Positions 24,309 to 36,292 of a DNA stretch of 64,000 nucleotides are shown in pieces. Numbering within the stretch: position 1 is the first letter of the stretch; each line of letters starts with the position of its first letter. The notes beneath the pieces were generated by a model that saw only the letters and a program-made list of their open reading frames with translations, ran no database searches and was not told where the DNA came from. This stretch comes from Strigamia acuminata (lineage: Eukaryota > Arthropoda > Chilopoda > Geophilomorpha > Linotaeniidae): contig OX442314.1 in assembly GCA_949358305.1 (NCBI GenBank), positions 59,343,369 to 59,407,368 of the forward strand. Reading direction: 5' to 3'. A program made the position numbers and the translations under genes.

Positions 24309-25273
24309 TTTGGGTTGTAACAAAATAGAAAATTTTTTTTGGAATATTTGATTAGTGGAAACGTGATCTCCTGGTCTCTCTCTATACCCCCTATTTCTGT
24401 GTAACATGAATTCTGATGCACCCTGTATTATTTTGTATCAGAGGAAACTCTAGTTTATCTAATAGATGTAAGAACACTAAAAGTTCAGTTCTCCAGCGTA
24501 TGGCACGACTGCTTTGGGACCCAGTTTAATTGCTATCATTTATAAGTGTTATCCATGTTTAGAGTGTAGTATTGTTATAATTACTTTAGTTTCTAGATTT
24601 AGTATTTATTTAGTTTGCATTTTATTCGATTTGGGTTAGTGTTTGTTTACTTTTCACTCAAGTGATATCTTAATAAAAGAATTGAGTTTATAATTTTAAT
24701 ACTGAGTCACCTGAGTTATTAAATAGATACACAAGTTCATTAATTGACAACATGGTCATTGATCCCCGGACCACATAGCAATGCTAATGAAAAATTTTCT
24801 AGGCCCATTTTCAAAGCTGTTTTCAATAGGGATAGTTCCAGGCTATTTTCACTGCAATTCGATTTGCAATCCAGACCACGCTAAGAAGTAGCGAGTCCGA
24901 ATGCTTAGTTGAGAATAATAGCTTAGGAAATCTCTCACCAGTTGGCGCCAGAGCATTTTGCACTCAGCACCACTGGGAGATTCAACTCTATTCTGATAGG
25001 GGGAAACCCAGTTAACTTGGAAAGCATTTGAGTTAGTTCAAGTCAGTTCTCTTTCAGACACCAAACTATGAACATCAATTGGTTCAATAGGGCCAGCACC
25101 TTCAGTGCTTGGCTCCTTTGGATCAAAACCCAATTGTCTATGATAAATCTGATTGTTATTTGTTTGTCTCTTGTCTTTTGTTAAGTTAAAATTAATAAAG
25201 TTAAGTTTATAATTTGAGATTTATTCAGCAATTGTAAACATCCAATCCCATGAATAAAAGAATCGAGTTTAAG
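24309..25273. other. AT-rich non-coding stretch
   Basis: No gene is supported. GTTGTAACAAAA at 24314 is a single satellite-like unit. Words such as AATAAAAGAATTGAGTTTA (about 24672) and a similar one near 25250 hint at old LTR or other repeat remains, but no paired termini could be found. Confidence 0.5.
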
Positions 25274-25771
25274 TTTAAAGGTCAAGTGCACTGAGTGGGT
25301 TTTATTTTTTTTCTGATCGAGCCTAATGAAAAAATATTTTTCATGTTAAAAAGAAATAAAATTTGGGCCTTTATCACTGTTTAATAACAATTGAAAAACT
25401 TGACTTTTTCAATGTGATGCATGATGGTTGTTGGCTGGATGACGGACGTCATCAGTTCTGTTGTGGTTGGTAGTGGTGGTGTTGCGCATGCGCATCAGAT
25501 TGCGCATGCGCAGTGGACAGTTTTCACTCCCGCAATCAAGGTCAACCATTGTGAATCCAACCTAAGCTCAGAACAAGTTCCAGGTCAACTGAACTAGAGA
25601 ACTGACAACGTCATACTCCCATGATTCTTTGCCTTGTCAACACCCGATATTTCGATTGTTATTAAACAATGATAAAGGCCCAAATTTTATTTTTTTTTAA
25701 CATGAAAAATATTTTTTCATTAGGCTCAATCAGAAAAAAAAAAACCCCACTCAGTGCACTTGACCTTTAAA
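25274..25771. mobile_element. MITE-like element with about 120-bp inverted repeats (498 bp)
   Basis: The left arm 25274-25395 and right arm 25651-25771 are reverse complements with few mismatches, starting TTTAAAGGTCAAGTGCACTG. Each arm carries a long A or T tract and CATGAAAAATATTTTTTCAT-like sequence. The outermost TTTAAA is itself palindromic, so a TTAA target duplication (piggyBac type) is possible but cannot be separated from the arm. The loop has two TGCGCATGCGCA-like words near 25487 and 25502. No coding capacity; presumably non-autonomous. Confidence 0.85.
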
Positions 25772-28700
25772 TAGAAACTTTGTGTCATTTCTCTCTTTAC
25801 AAAACTCTCAGCTGATTGAGTTTGAAATTCTAAATTAATTGTTTTGTGTGATTCATCCCAAAGTCACACGTAACAATATAACTGTCATTTTTCATGAATT
25901 TATTTTAGGGCAGAATTTATAACGATCATCTGTGAATTAAAAAAAACTTGATTACAATAAACTTTACCCGTGTGAGCATATTTATATTGAGGAAAGCATT
26001 AAGTAAGTAGTGTATTAATATAATGTTTTTTATTTTTTAATGTTTTTTAAAATTTTTTTTTAGATGCAATTCTTGTTCACAAACAATCGCAACAATCTAA
26101 AAAAAATTTAAGTTTGTATGCTTATCTAGAAAAGCACTGTAAACTATCCCAAAACTTGAGACAGGTGACTTTCGAAAATAACAATGGCGGACTATCAATC
26201 CACGACACACACACACAACTTCAGTTAAATTCTAAGTGATTCTTTATTCAAATAATTATATATCTCACTGGTCAGCCCTGATTGGCTGTTTACAATAAAA
26301 CATCTATCGGACATTTTGTCAGACCTATAACGTCCAATCGCCCCCTGGCGACGTGTTGTCCCATCTCTCAAACCCGAAAAACTCCACAGCACGTATCAAT
26401 GATCGATTAGGACTAATTAGACAAGTTATAACAGTCTTTCAGCAAAACTTCAGAATTTTGAAATTTTGTGCACGTAATGCGCTATTCTTTTATTTTTTTC
26501 CATTTTTATTAAGAATAATTTTGATTTTCTTTAAATAACCTTATTTTTCCCAATTTCAATGTTATTATTTTTTCTTTGTTTATTCTTTCCCTTTTTGCTT
26601 TTGCCTGGTTTTGGAACAATTTTTCTAGTTTATCGTGAGAATTCTGTTGTATTTATAATTTATGTACATTTGACTCATTAGAATTTGTGACCTGCTTTGG
26701 GATATTTCCCTTTGGAAACTAGAACTGGCCTGAAACACGTGACCAGAGATTTCTTAATTTACTAAATTATTAAAATTAGTTAAAATTACTTTAGTCTTCA
26801 ACGTTAGAACGACTCTCGTCTTAATTGAGAGTTTTGAAGTGCGACTTAATGGTACATCGCATTAGACGAGGCACGAAAACAGCCTGAATTCTTATGGTCG
26901 GCTATCATCCTACTACTGTAGTACACCATACCTTAAATTAGCCAAGCGAAAGAAAAAATCCTGGTAGTGGTCTCAATTCAGTAACATTTTAGCCACATAC
27001 TGTTGACTTCCTCTCCATTCCGGACATTTTTTCAAGCATTTGTCATCTCAATTGTACATTTATTTCTGCATTACTGGATTGAACATGGGATTTGCTGTAG
27101 AGCACCTTCGAGCACGTACACACAATGTGAGAGAGTTCTCTTCATTGTGTGTTTTGTCAATGACAACGTTTTCCCCTCAGTGAGACATGGTATTTCGGTC
27201 TCAATTCGGATACCATAGTTCGCCATTTTGCAAGTGCCCGGGCTGATATCCTGCACCCAACAAAATATTAGATTTCACGAACAGACGCTGTCTTTACTAT
27301 GCTACCCCCACGGTGAAGTATTAAGAGTTGCGGTGCCTGTAGACCCTTGATCTTTTGGTTGACACCAACTCTTGGAAACCTAGTTTTTCTAAACCATTCT
27401 TTCCAGTTGTAAATAGCGATGTGACAAATTTAAACAAAAAAGATGAGAAATTTGATTGCGGACCATATCGACATAGCTAAGGCAGAAATCCGTCTCTAAC
27501 TTCCCATGCTAACGGAAGCTGCTAAGTGTTGAATTACTGCGTAATGTTTGATCGAGTATATCCGATTATTTGCTGCGCGAGTTTACGGTTTATCTATCCT
27601 AATATTATTATTATTGAAAATTAATGTTTTGATTTTATGTTTGCTAATTTAAATTTTGAGTGTGAATAATAAATTAATTAATTTTCTTTTCTCCTTTGAA
27701 AACAGGTTAAAGTGTGTGATAACTGTGTGAAAATGTCCTGCATATTGCGTGTAATTTTGGACAGATTTTGAAAACATACGGATGATTTTTCATCCATATT
27801 TGGCCTTTTCTTCCTATTGATACTTCCTATTGATTTATTTATTGTTTTGGCATTTGTTTATTTGGCCGGCATGGTGTCATGGTGCTCTACATCTTTATAC
27901 ATGCAGCACCATGCAACCTGCATTCTTCTAGTGAAAAAACTTGCCACTACAGTATATTCCTTCTCCTTTTCACTTCTCTTCTATCTCTCATGCTGCAAAG
28001 ATAGCAGCCTCCACGTTTTACATTAATGAAAGTCTTTAGTTAATTTATAGTATACTGCATTGTTATTTGTACAACTTCTAACATCTACTCGCGTTTAAAG
28101 CAGGAATTGATAATCAATTTTATAGACCAGAACATAGATAACTCACGATATGTACTTTAATTTCATATTTACAGTACTATTTTATTTAAAGCCCATAATA
28201 GAACTTCTGATGGCGCGACGAATTTGTACCCACCACACCCAGTATTGAAATCGTCTAATTTGCATACCGGTAGTTAGATTTAGATCATCAACAATACCAA
28301 AAGTAAAAAAATCACTTCAAACAGTCATCATGTCGTCTCATGTTATTTGGATTTTCCTATTCATGCTAATGACAGTATTGCAGTAAGGAAATGTGAATGC
28401 AAATAAGTAGAACACATGAGAAATGACTTTGGTCCATCACTACCTTCGCATGCTAACGGAATGTCTATACAACTCTTTGATTTGTATGACAAAAGATCTA
28501 AACCAGACAGTCATAATTTTCTAAATTCCAGATGTTGAATCATTTGATGGCATTGATGACTAATGAATGACCACAGACAAAGCAACATGACAAATTCCAG
28601 CATGTGAAGACAGTTATTCAGATGTTGCCAAAATGAACGACGAGTTGAACTTGTTTTATTGTGTGTTTTCATCAATTTTTGGCGATTTTTCATAGTTTTT

Positions 28701-28972
28701 AAAACATCACTTTCAAGTTGAAAAATCGTTGTATTTCATACGAGGGATTTAAGGTTTTTGGCGATCCAATTAAGGTTTTATAAAAATTAAATTAAATTAA
28801 GTTAAATGTTTGAATGTTGAATTTAAGTAGATTAAATTAGAATAAAAAATCAGTGTTCTAAAAACCTAGCCACGTGTTGATGCAATTGTATCACCAAACC
28901 TTAGAACATTTAAAACTACAGTACTTCGCGATTCAGGCAGGGGATCAATGGATCTTGTACATCTTCGATGTT
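25772..28972. other. AT-rich non-coding stretch
   Basis: Several frames of 60-75 codons occur, but none shows a recognisable domain, codon bias or splice-consistent extension. A short CA run lies near 26204-26217. I see no gene, RNA gene or paired repeat ends. Confidence 0.5.
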
Positions 28973-29309
28973 ATGCTGGGCGCACACATACCGCAATTTC
29001 GCATCGCGTCGCGATTTCGCAAGCGAAATCGCCCTGTGAATCGCGTGCAATGCTACTCACATGTAGCTATTTCAGCTTTGCTATTTTAATTTTATGACGT
29101 CATTCCTGATCCGCAGCTGAAATGACGTCATTTCACACAGCTCACGAATTGGCTGCGACATGAATCGCGGGCGAAATAGTACTTGTCCCAAGTACTATTT
29201 TTAAAAGTAGATTACCAACCGACACGAAGGACATGACATCATCTACACATGCGTAATGGCAACGCGATTGTGCCGCGATGCGAAATCGCGGTATGTGTGC
29301 ACCCAGCAT
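28973..29309. mobile_element. MITE-like element with GC-richer inverted termini (337 bp)
   Basis: The left end at 28973 starts ATGCTGGGCGCACACATACC, and the right end at 29309 reads the same way on the minus strand with one change early on (GGGTGC). Arms of about 45 bp continue with GATTTCGCATCGCG-type sequence. Inner CGCGATTTCGC words form further small palindromes. The 8-bp-class flanks are not clearly duplicated. The loop has no gene. Superfamily unknown; hAT-like MITEs often look similar, but that is a guess. Confidence 0.75.
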
Positions 29310-31326
29310 CAGCCATAATCCACCAGAGCTTGTTTTATATGACCCGTCAGGACCAATCAGGCACCTAAACAGACAGTATTGGGAAAATATTCATAGAAAT
29401 CTGACTGGTGCGAGTATGAATCTACCTGCTCATCAACAATGGGTTACACTTTGATTTATTGAGTTTAATTACTCAGTTACACATTACTGATTTATTTTTA
29501 TTTATATTGCTTTTGTTTATGTTTTGGGAATCCTATATATCTGTCCCATTATTGCTTTGATTACAAGATGTAATAAAAGTTTGACGAGCCTGGGAGTGTC
29601 ACGGCAATTATAATTTTCCATATTTTCCATACACGTTTTCTACACTAAAGGTTTTTCACAATTTTCCAACTCTCATTTCCTGAGACACGTACATATTTTT
29701 GTTGCACGTGAATATTCGTCGCATTTCATTGCATTCAGACATTTTCAGTGTAAAAATACATTATTTTTCGAATTTCCCGAGAATTTCCAGGAAATTTAAA
29801 AGAAGAAAAAAACAAGGCAAAAACAATAAACCTGTATTCTACACTGACGACATTTCGCACTGCTTTGTGCCCATTTTCAAATGCCTGGTGTACATCCTCT
29901 GTCTTTTGTTAAGGATTAAACCCTAGCTGCTTATTTTAACTTAAATTCACTTTGGTAAGAGATGAAAATGAATCCAGATTAATAATTTGTTGTCGACCCG
30001 GCGAATTACACACTTCTACTACCCGAAGCCCATGTCCAACGGTAGCTAATTAAAAGAAGCCGCTTCGAACCTCAATCACCGCGCGTGATTTTCTTTAAAA
30101 AACACCATATCTGACAAATGTTATTTCAAAATAATATCAATTTCCTCTCAACTTTTTGGATCCAACAAAAATGAATAAAGTCGTTCCCACTTAAGTGGAA
30201 TTATGGCAGAACCAAAAATGGTAATTATAATGATCCCACAGATGTGTTGGAACAAACGGGTTTTAAATCTTAAATCATCCTTCCAGATCCGGCGCAAGGA
30301 TATTTGGCACTCAAGATAAACCCTCAGTCGGCATTTGAAATAAGTAAACACAAGTAAGCATTTGCAGTCACATAATCACAGAGTGCATACCATCAATGGG
30401 TGAGGGCTACTTTGCTTTCCATGGTTTGCAAACCACTATAAAACTACAATACCAAGACATGTAAATGCCACACTCATGTGGGAATGCGGGCTTACAATAC
30501 AGAAATGTCAAATTCCTATTTTCAAATGACCAGAGCTCTCTTCTGGTTCTACTGAGACGTGCAAGTCATCAGTTTATCCAGGGGTGACCGCGTGGAGGTA
30601 GAGAGTTGGATTTTACACCCCCTTTAAAACCCAAAAGCAGAAATCAATCATTTATAATAAATAAAAATAATTTCTTTAAATTGAATTGCAATTGTTATCA
30701 GATATCGATTTTTATAGGTTAGTGATCTTCTTTTCGCATGGTTAAACAAAATGCATTTTGCTTATACGAAACTAGAAATATATTTTTTAACATGAAAATG
30801 GATTTTGTCTACAATACGCCGAAAAATATAAGTTCACATTTATTGCCCAAAATGGCATTTTTTTCCGCCCGAAAATACTCGTTAAATTAAGTAATTACTT
30901 TCAATTGTTTTTTACCAAATTGCCGGTTTGTCCATTTCATATCATGTCAGATGTTACCATGCTCAGGTGACACAACTTAACTCGGCAATGTCGAACGAAA
31001 ACTGTTACACGCAGGTGCCACTGAAAAATATAAAAAGTAAAATGAGTTTCAATGAAATTATACTGTACGGTATATAAGTTCGTAAATTAAAGTAAAATGT
31101 TACCCATTCCGTAAGAAATAACCTTCGCATCGGCATTGAAACGTCGGCAGGAACGAACGTGTTTGCTTTTGTGTCGACTGACAATGGTTCTTGATACGGG
31201 GTCCACAATCGAAAAACACGGAATTACTAACCTAGATAGAACAAATCTCTACGACAATCTCGCGGTAAATTCGAATTCACATTTGAATCAATTGAATGAC
31301 ACAATACGTTTGATTTTAACTCACAA
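29310..31326. other. AT-rich non-coding stretch up to element B
   Basis: No supported gene. The last four bases, ACAA (31323-31326), are the left target duplication of element B. ACAA is also found at 44816-44819. Confidence 0.5.
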
Positions 31327-32343
31327 TGTCGCGCTCAACTCTAACCGTCGCTAACTCGTGGGTTGATTACTTAATTCGACTAACTCACTACCGCTTTGCT
31401 CAAGCGGTTTACCCAAAGAAATGATTACACAGATATAAAAGGTAAAATATAATATAGATTTATTCTGCGGGGCAATGTACAGATATATCTTATATATATA
31501 TCTATAAAGGGTAAGTAAAATGTAAATCGGAATGGGTGATGGGAAATGGAAAGGCAAAGGTAAGATGAAAGCTGGCTGGAATCGGCGAGGTCGTCTGTTG
31601 TCTCGTGCGTGTCCAAGATGGCGTCCTCGTTGTAGCAACGTGATGTCGTCTTGGGCCGGCGTGGCAATATGGCGTCCTCGGCTCGTCTCTGGCTGGTCCT
31701 TCGGGCTCACGCTGGTCGGGCGCGAGTGAATGCTTAGTTAAAAGGCTTACTTCGGGCTGTTGTCTAGGTTTTTGTGTGGTGTCCGGCGATCACACAGCGG
31801 CGGACTCTTCTGGCTCCCGGCGGTCACACAGCGGCGGGAACGCTCGTCGTGGTTTTACTGCAGTTTAGGCTTGTGCGACCGTTTGTCTGCACAACTCGCT
31901 AAACTGGAGTGGTTTTTACTATTTCTAGCTGGTGTGCTAAAATAGTGTGGTAATCTTATCTCGCAGGTTACTCTGCGGAGTTTGACACTGACCAAACGTA
32001 CTCACGGTAAATTGTCCTTTGTCCTTGGTCAATCCCAGTATATTTACTTGGGCCTGATCTTGTAGGACGACGGGTTTACGTGTGTTTCTCGTTTGATGGT
32101 TGTGTTGGTTCTGCCCGCTCAGTGCAAGGCACATTCCTTTGCACAAAGCGGGGTTGACAGGTGACCGGAATCACCCAATGGTGGGGTGGACGAGCCATCC
32201 CCACTCCCTCAGGGCAGACGCCTGTCCATTGACTAGATGTCAATGCACTGAGGGAAGGGAGACGCGCTTGCGGCTCCCCTTACACCCGAAACGAGGTCAC
32301 GAGAGAAACTCTTCGTTGACCCCGGTCCAGTCGGGTCACAACA
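31327..32343 (-). repeat. 3' LTR of element B (1017 bp)
   Basis: Matches 43799-44815 base for base as far as read. On the minus strand it starts TGTTGTGACC at 32343 and ends GCGCGACA at 31327. A TATATAAG box lies at 31496-31489 and an AATAAA signal at 31464-31459. This leaves a short R and about 130 bp of U5. As the 3' copy it supplies the polyadenylation signal. Confidence 0.95.
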
Positions 32344-32354
32344 CTTCCCCCTCC
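32344..32354 (-). other. Polypurine tract of element B
   Basis: The minus strand reads GGAGGGGGAAG directly against the 3' LTR, the expected primer for plus-strand DNA synthesis. Confidence 0.85.
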
Positions 32355-32379
32355 GAGCTCAGACCGTGGGGCTGAGCGA

Positions 32380-35145
32380 TCACTTCTTTCCTGGGGGACC
32401 CGACACTGAGTCCGTCACCTGGGCGTAACTCACTCCAGGGACAGGCGGTTGAGTGCCGGGTGGCGCGGGTAGATCGCCTACTAGCGCCGAGGACCGATCA
32501 CGGGGGTCCTCATGCTCCGTAATGAAACATAATGCATGGCCGTCAACTGGCTCATGCGGGGCACGCGTCCTCTCGTGCAACCAAACGCTCGGGATGTAGG
32601 CGGAGAAGCCGGTGTTCGTATGCCGGATGGCATTGGCTTCCGTTGGCGTCACTGGCGCACGGTGGGCTCTCAGCAACCTCTGGTGGAAGATGAGGTCTTT
32701 AGTCTTCCGGATCTGGTTGTGAAGCCAGATGAAGACCGATTTGCCTTTGTCCCGCTGCGCGAGGATAAACCTCCTGGTCGCCGTCGTCATCGACAGATGG
32801 GGAAACTCGTCGATGATTCGCCCATAATAGTCTGGCGGAGGCGGTGCCGGCTTCGGCTTCTGGGTGGCCGCGGGAATAGCGGCTTGCGTCGTTGTCGCCG
32901 CTCGGGCCGGTGAGGTCCCGGGCGGTGTCGGCTTCGTTTGCTCGACGGACCTGACGGGTGGCGTTCGGCACAGCAAGCGCTTTGGTTTACCCGCCACTTC
33001 GAACAGGGCGGGTCCTTGCGGGGATATCTCCGCAGGCATCGGTGGCGGAATCGGAACTCCGCTCGTCGGCGAGATCACCATTTCTACATCCTCTGCCGAT
33101 TCTTCCGTCTGGATGGTCAAGGCGCGCAGTTGTTGGGTAGGCGCCGCTGTCCAGGTGGCGGAGGTATAGCGAAACGCCGTGCTTCGCAACTTGTACCCCT
33201 CAAATTCGGGGTTTACCACATCCCTGGTTAGCTCGTACCGAGTCAACACAGGGTCGGGCAGAATGGAGCTCCACTCTGCGAGGAGTGCACGGGGAACCTG
33301 TACACCCTCTCTGTCCACGACAGACCATGCGGCCATCGCCTGACGCCCTTCTCCGAAGAGTGCTGGGGTTAGCAGCTGCATCATGACCTTGGTCAATGAT
33401 AGCTGTAGGCTGCGACGATTCACTGGATTCGATCGCTCCGAATCCGCAGTGAAGGCACACGAGAGCTTACTCATCATCGCCGTTGCCCATTCGATGAAAT
33501 ATCGCTGGGCCTGATCCACACCTCGCAAGGCGGGCGCGGAGACTCTTGGGTCTTCCATCACGAAGCGAAACGCTGAGAGCTCGGAGATAGTCGGATTGGC
33601 GGCTTCTCTCGCGAGTCGCGCTTCTTCGTCTCGCCTCTCGAAAAACAGGGCCGAGGAACCGGATCGGGGTTGGCTCGGCCTGTAAATGCCGGTCAAATTG
33701 GCTCGACATTCCTGCGCAATGCTCTGTCCAACGGGGGGAGGGACTGAGCGGTCGGTGGGCAAATCCGGCGGATCGCTCGAATTTAACAACGACGGCGGCG
33801 GCAGGTTCGGAGGCGGCTGCGTCTTGGTCGGCAGCGTTGGCGTCGGCAGCGGTGGTGTTGGCTGCGTCGGCGGTGGTGGCGTCTCCGTCGTCTGCACCCC
33901 AGTCATTGCGACTTGGGGCGCCGGGAGATGTTGTCCGGAGCCCGAAGGCTGCACGATGGCGGTTGGCATGCCATCGGGTCGTGGTCGCGAATTAATGTAG
34001 TCTGCGAGCCACCTTGCCACCTCGTGTGGGGTCACCTTCCCGTCGGTGACAACACCCATCTTCCTGGCGTGTTTCATCGCGGGATCGAAACGTGTCAGTT
34101 TCGTCCGCTTCATCTGAGTCAGAATCTCGCGAAGGTCCCGCGTATCTGCCGCTGGGACGCTTCGCTCACCTGACTGGCTACCACTTCGTCGACCCGCTCT
34201 CTTGGAGACGTAGGCGGGTTCGGGGATGGGACGGCCCCGAGCTTCGCACCTCGCGAAGTATCGCTCTTTGCGATCTTTTTTCCGCTGCTCGCGATGAGTC
34301 AGCGGACGTCTAGAAGTGCTGGGACGAGAGACTCGCTCTTCGTCACCAGACATCCAAACCTCCTTGTACTCCTTACCGTCTTTAATCTGACGGTTTACGA
34401 AAATTCGCGGTCGGGAATACTGCGAAGGGTCACGCACCGTACTAGTGGATGGCCCAGCTTCGTTGCCTTCAGTCGTGTTTTGAGCGACACGCTGCTTCTT
34501 GGTTGTCGCTGGGGAACGCGACTGGCTGTCCCCGGCGCCTTTGGAGCGCTTGCGCTTCCGCGGGTAGCTGCTCTTGGGCCCCAAAATCCCCAGGTAGTGG
34601 AGCTGCCACATCTCGGCCTGGGACGTTAAAATTCCCATCCGAGGTCTCCACTGGGGCGTACTCTCTCCCAATCGCAGCCTCTCAAACCACAGATGAATAT
34701 CATCCGCGGTCATCCCCTCGTTTTGGAGGATGCGCTCGGCCACTGCCGCAGCGGTATCCACCAGCTGTTGTCTATACTGCTGATAGATGGCCTCACGGGC
34801 CTCTTCTGTCTCGGCTGCTCGCCACGCATGCAGCACGTGTTCCTCCGCCGGGTTGCCAGTGTACTGACTTGACAATCCGGGGTGGAAAATCGGCGATTTC
34901 GGGTCATCGTCACGAGCTAACTCTGTGGCGATGCCTTCGCGCATTCCCTCCGGGAACGTATCCAGGAGCGTGCAGTCTCGTACCCAACGTCGGGCGATGC
35001 ATCGGGAATGTAGTATTCGCAGGCGCCAAGGGTCGGCGTCCTCGCCGAAACATCGTCGGTAAAAATCGGGCAGCGCGCCTCGAAATATCCCGCCACGAGT
35101 GATGCAAGCGGGGTCTAATGGTCCCCATGTTTTACGTAGTGCCAT
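32380..35145 (-). CDS. ORF3 exon 2 of element B, 921 aa, unrecognised third protein
   Basis: A long open frame after pol, where an envelope gene would sit in a retrovirus-like element. I see no signal peptide, transmembrane helix or glycoprotein pattern, so it is not an obvious envelope. Four blocks match element C: an N-terminal domain (residues 1-190) ending in TSQAEMWQLH; a middle Pro/Ser/Arg-rich region with a basic PRKRKRSK cluster that could be a nuclear signal; a domain with GRQAMAAW and DREGV near residues 615-700; and a C-terminal domain with HQRLLRAHR and WLHER. It starts at the inferred acceptor, where an ATG also follows, so unspliced initiation is possible. Function unknown. Confidence 0.85.
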   Translation of the reverse strand: MALRKTWGPLDPACITRGGIFRGALPDFYRRCFGEDADPWRLRILHSRCIARRWVRDCTLLDTFPEGMREGIATELARDDDPKSPIFHPGLSSQYTGNPAEEHVLHAWRAAETEEAREAIYQQYRQQLVDTAAAVAERILQNEGMTADDIHLWFERLRLGESTPQWRPRMGILTSQAEMWQLHYLGILGPKSSYPRKRKRSKGAGDSQSRSPATTKKQRVAQNTTEGNEAGPSTSTVRDPSQYSRPRIFVNRQIKDGKEYKEVWMSGDEERVSRPSTSRRPLTHREQRKKDRKERYFARCEARGRPIPEPAYVSKRAGRRSGSQSGERSVPAADTRDLREILTQMKRTKLTRFDPAMKHARKMGVVTDGKVTPHEVARWLADYINSRPRPDGMPTAIVQPSGSGQHLPAPQVAMTGVQTTETPPPPTQPTPPLPTPTLPTKTQPPPNLPPPSLLNSSDPPDLPTDRSVPPPVGQSIAQECRANLTGIYRPSQPRSGSSALFFERRDEEARLAREAANPTISELSAFRFVMEDPRVSAPALRGVDQAQRYFIEWATAMMSKLSCAFTADSERSNPVNRRSLQLSLTKVMMQLLTPALFGEGRQAMAAWSVVDREGVQVPRALLAEWSSILPDPVLTRYELTRDVVNPEFEGYKLRSTAFRYTSATWTAAPTQQLRALTIQTEESAEDVEMVISPTSGVPIPPPMPAEISPQGPALFEVAGKPKRLLCRTPPVRSVEQTKPTPPGTSPARAATTTQAAIPAATQKPKPAPPPPDYYGRIIDEFPHLSMTTATRRFILAQRDKGKSVFIWLHNQIRKTKDLIFHQRLLRAHRAPVTPTEANAIRHTNTGFSAYIPSVWLHERTRAPHEPVDGHALCFITEHEDPRDRSSALVGDLPAPPGTQPPVPGVSYAQVTDSVSGPPGKK

Positions 35146-35991
35146 CTGGAAGGATGGAGAAATAAACAATTAATAAAAAGTTAATATTTAAATACGTAGA
35201 TAAATGGTTGGTTTCGAGGGACGTTGCCGATACGTGCAGCCGTCCGTCGAGACCGATTCCTGTCTATCGGTGCAAACGTAGGACGAATTGTCCCTCGTCG
35301 GATAGAAAAAGAGAAGTCATCACGTGAAAAATCTGTCTCATGTCCAAAACGCACAGCGAGACGGAATCGAGCCTTTAATCTGGATTCTTATCATCAGATT
35401 TTACTTCAAATTAATTCTAACATTAATTAGAACATTACTAATAATTAAATTAATAATTATCAGTCATTCGTAAAAAGAATTCGTCGGGTGTAAATTATTA
35501 CTAAAATCGCACAATAAATGTGCTTGTCGAAATGTTATTAAATAAATAAACCTAATAAAGAATTATTCCGAAGTCGGACTTTGTCTAATTTTTAAAAAAG
35601 TTAAAGTCAAATTAAATTTATCCAACACACCGAAAAATTCATCGTACGAATGTTAAGTTGCATCAATTTGATGCGTCAAATTACTTGTGGAGAAAAAATA
35701 TTCTTTTACAGAATATTCTCCCCTTGTCATAAAATTATATATGGCTCGAGCCCATTGTCTCGCTCGTGACTCAAGTCATGAGGAATTTTCGAGACGCGAG
35801 GCGACGTGAAGTCTGCGCTCGCACCTCGAAAACAAATTAACAAGGAAAAAAATACGATCGTGTGAGCGATCGTGGCTAATAATTAATTATACGCTATTTC
35901 GAGTGCAAAGCACTCATGTCAGGTATTAGTCAACAAAATTTCTTCTTCAGCAGCACGGAACTAGTTCTCATGTGCCGATGCCGACTTCTAC
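35146..35991 (-). other. Inferred intron of ORF3, element B (846 bp)
   Basis: Donor CAG/GTAGAAG after 35992. The acceptor is TTTCTCCATCCTTCCAG ending at 35146, a good pyrimidine tract. Much of the interval is AT-rich non-coding sequence. Confidence 0.65.
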
Positions 35992-36081
35992 CTGATCGGG
36001 CTGGACTTGGTTTACATCGCGGTCCCAGTTTTCCTCGTCCTCGTGCTCGATGGCCAGCACGTCGTTCTCTTCCTCGTCCAT
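35992..36081 (-). CDS. ORF3 exon 1 of element B (30 codons, acidic)
   Basis: ATG at 36081, open for 30 codons and ending in CAG directly before a GTAGAAG donor at 35991. The peptide is strongly acidic (EEEN start, then EDEENWD) and matches the ORF3 exon 1 of element C in the EENWD core, charge and splice position. Reading on past the donor reaches a stop within eight codons. Joining to exon 2 keeps phase 0. The exon is inferred from this comparison; RNA evidence is absent. Confidence 0.7.
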
Positions 36082-36292
36082 GGCGAGGAGCGCGCACAAA
36101 AAGCTCAATCACGATTGAAAAAAGGATGATAAAACTATCTCAAAAAACTCGATAAAAACGTTAAAAACGAGGATCACGCACGAATGCAGCGATCAGCTGT
36201 GAAAAGCGGAAGTCTGTGTGAACACGAGGTAATCGCGATGGATTCTGGGTAATATACTCCAGAACCCGGGTGTTTGAGACTAGTGCGCACCT

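Noticed and set aside
24660-25260. Old solo LTR (AATAAAAG-type words and TTGGCGCCAGAG near 24940)
   Set aside because: No paired termini, no target duplication and no partner repeat could be found by eye.
24309-31326. tRNA or other structured RNA genes
   Set aside because: No intact A and B box pair or cloverleaf was found on either strand by eye.
31351-31710. 119-codon frame inside the element B LTR, repeated at 43823-44182
   Set aside because: Repeated only because the LTR is; it covers the TATA and poly(A) region and has low-complexity Tyr/Ile-rich content.
32380-35145. ORF3 as an envelope glycoprotein
   Set aside because: No signal peptide, no transmembrane helix, no cysteine-rich ectodomain, and a Pro/Arg-rich body with basic clusters.
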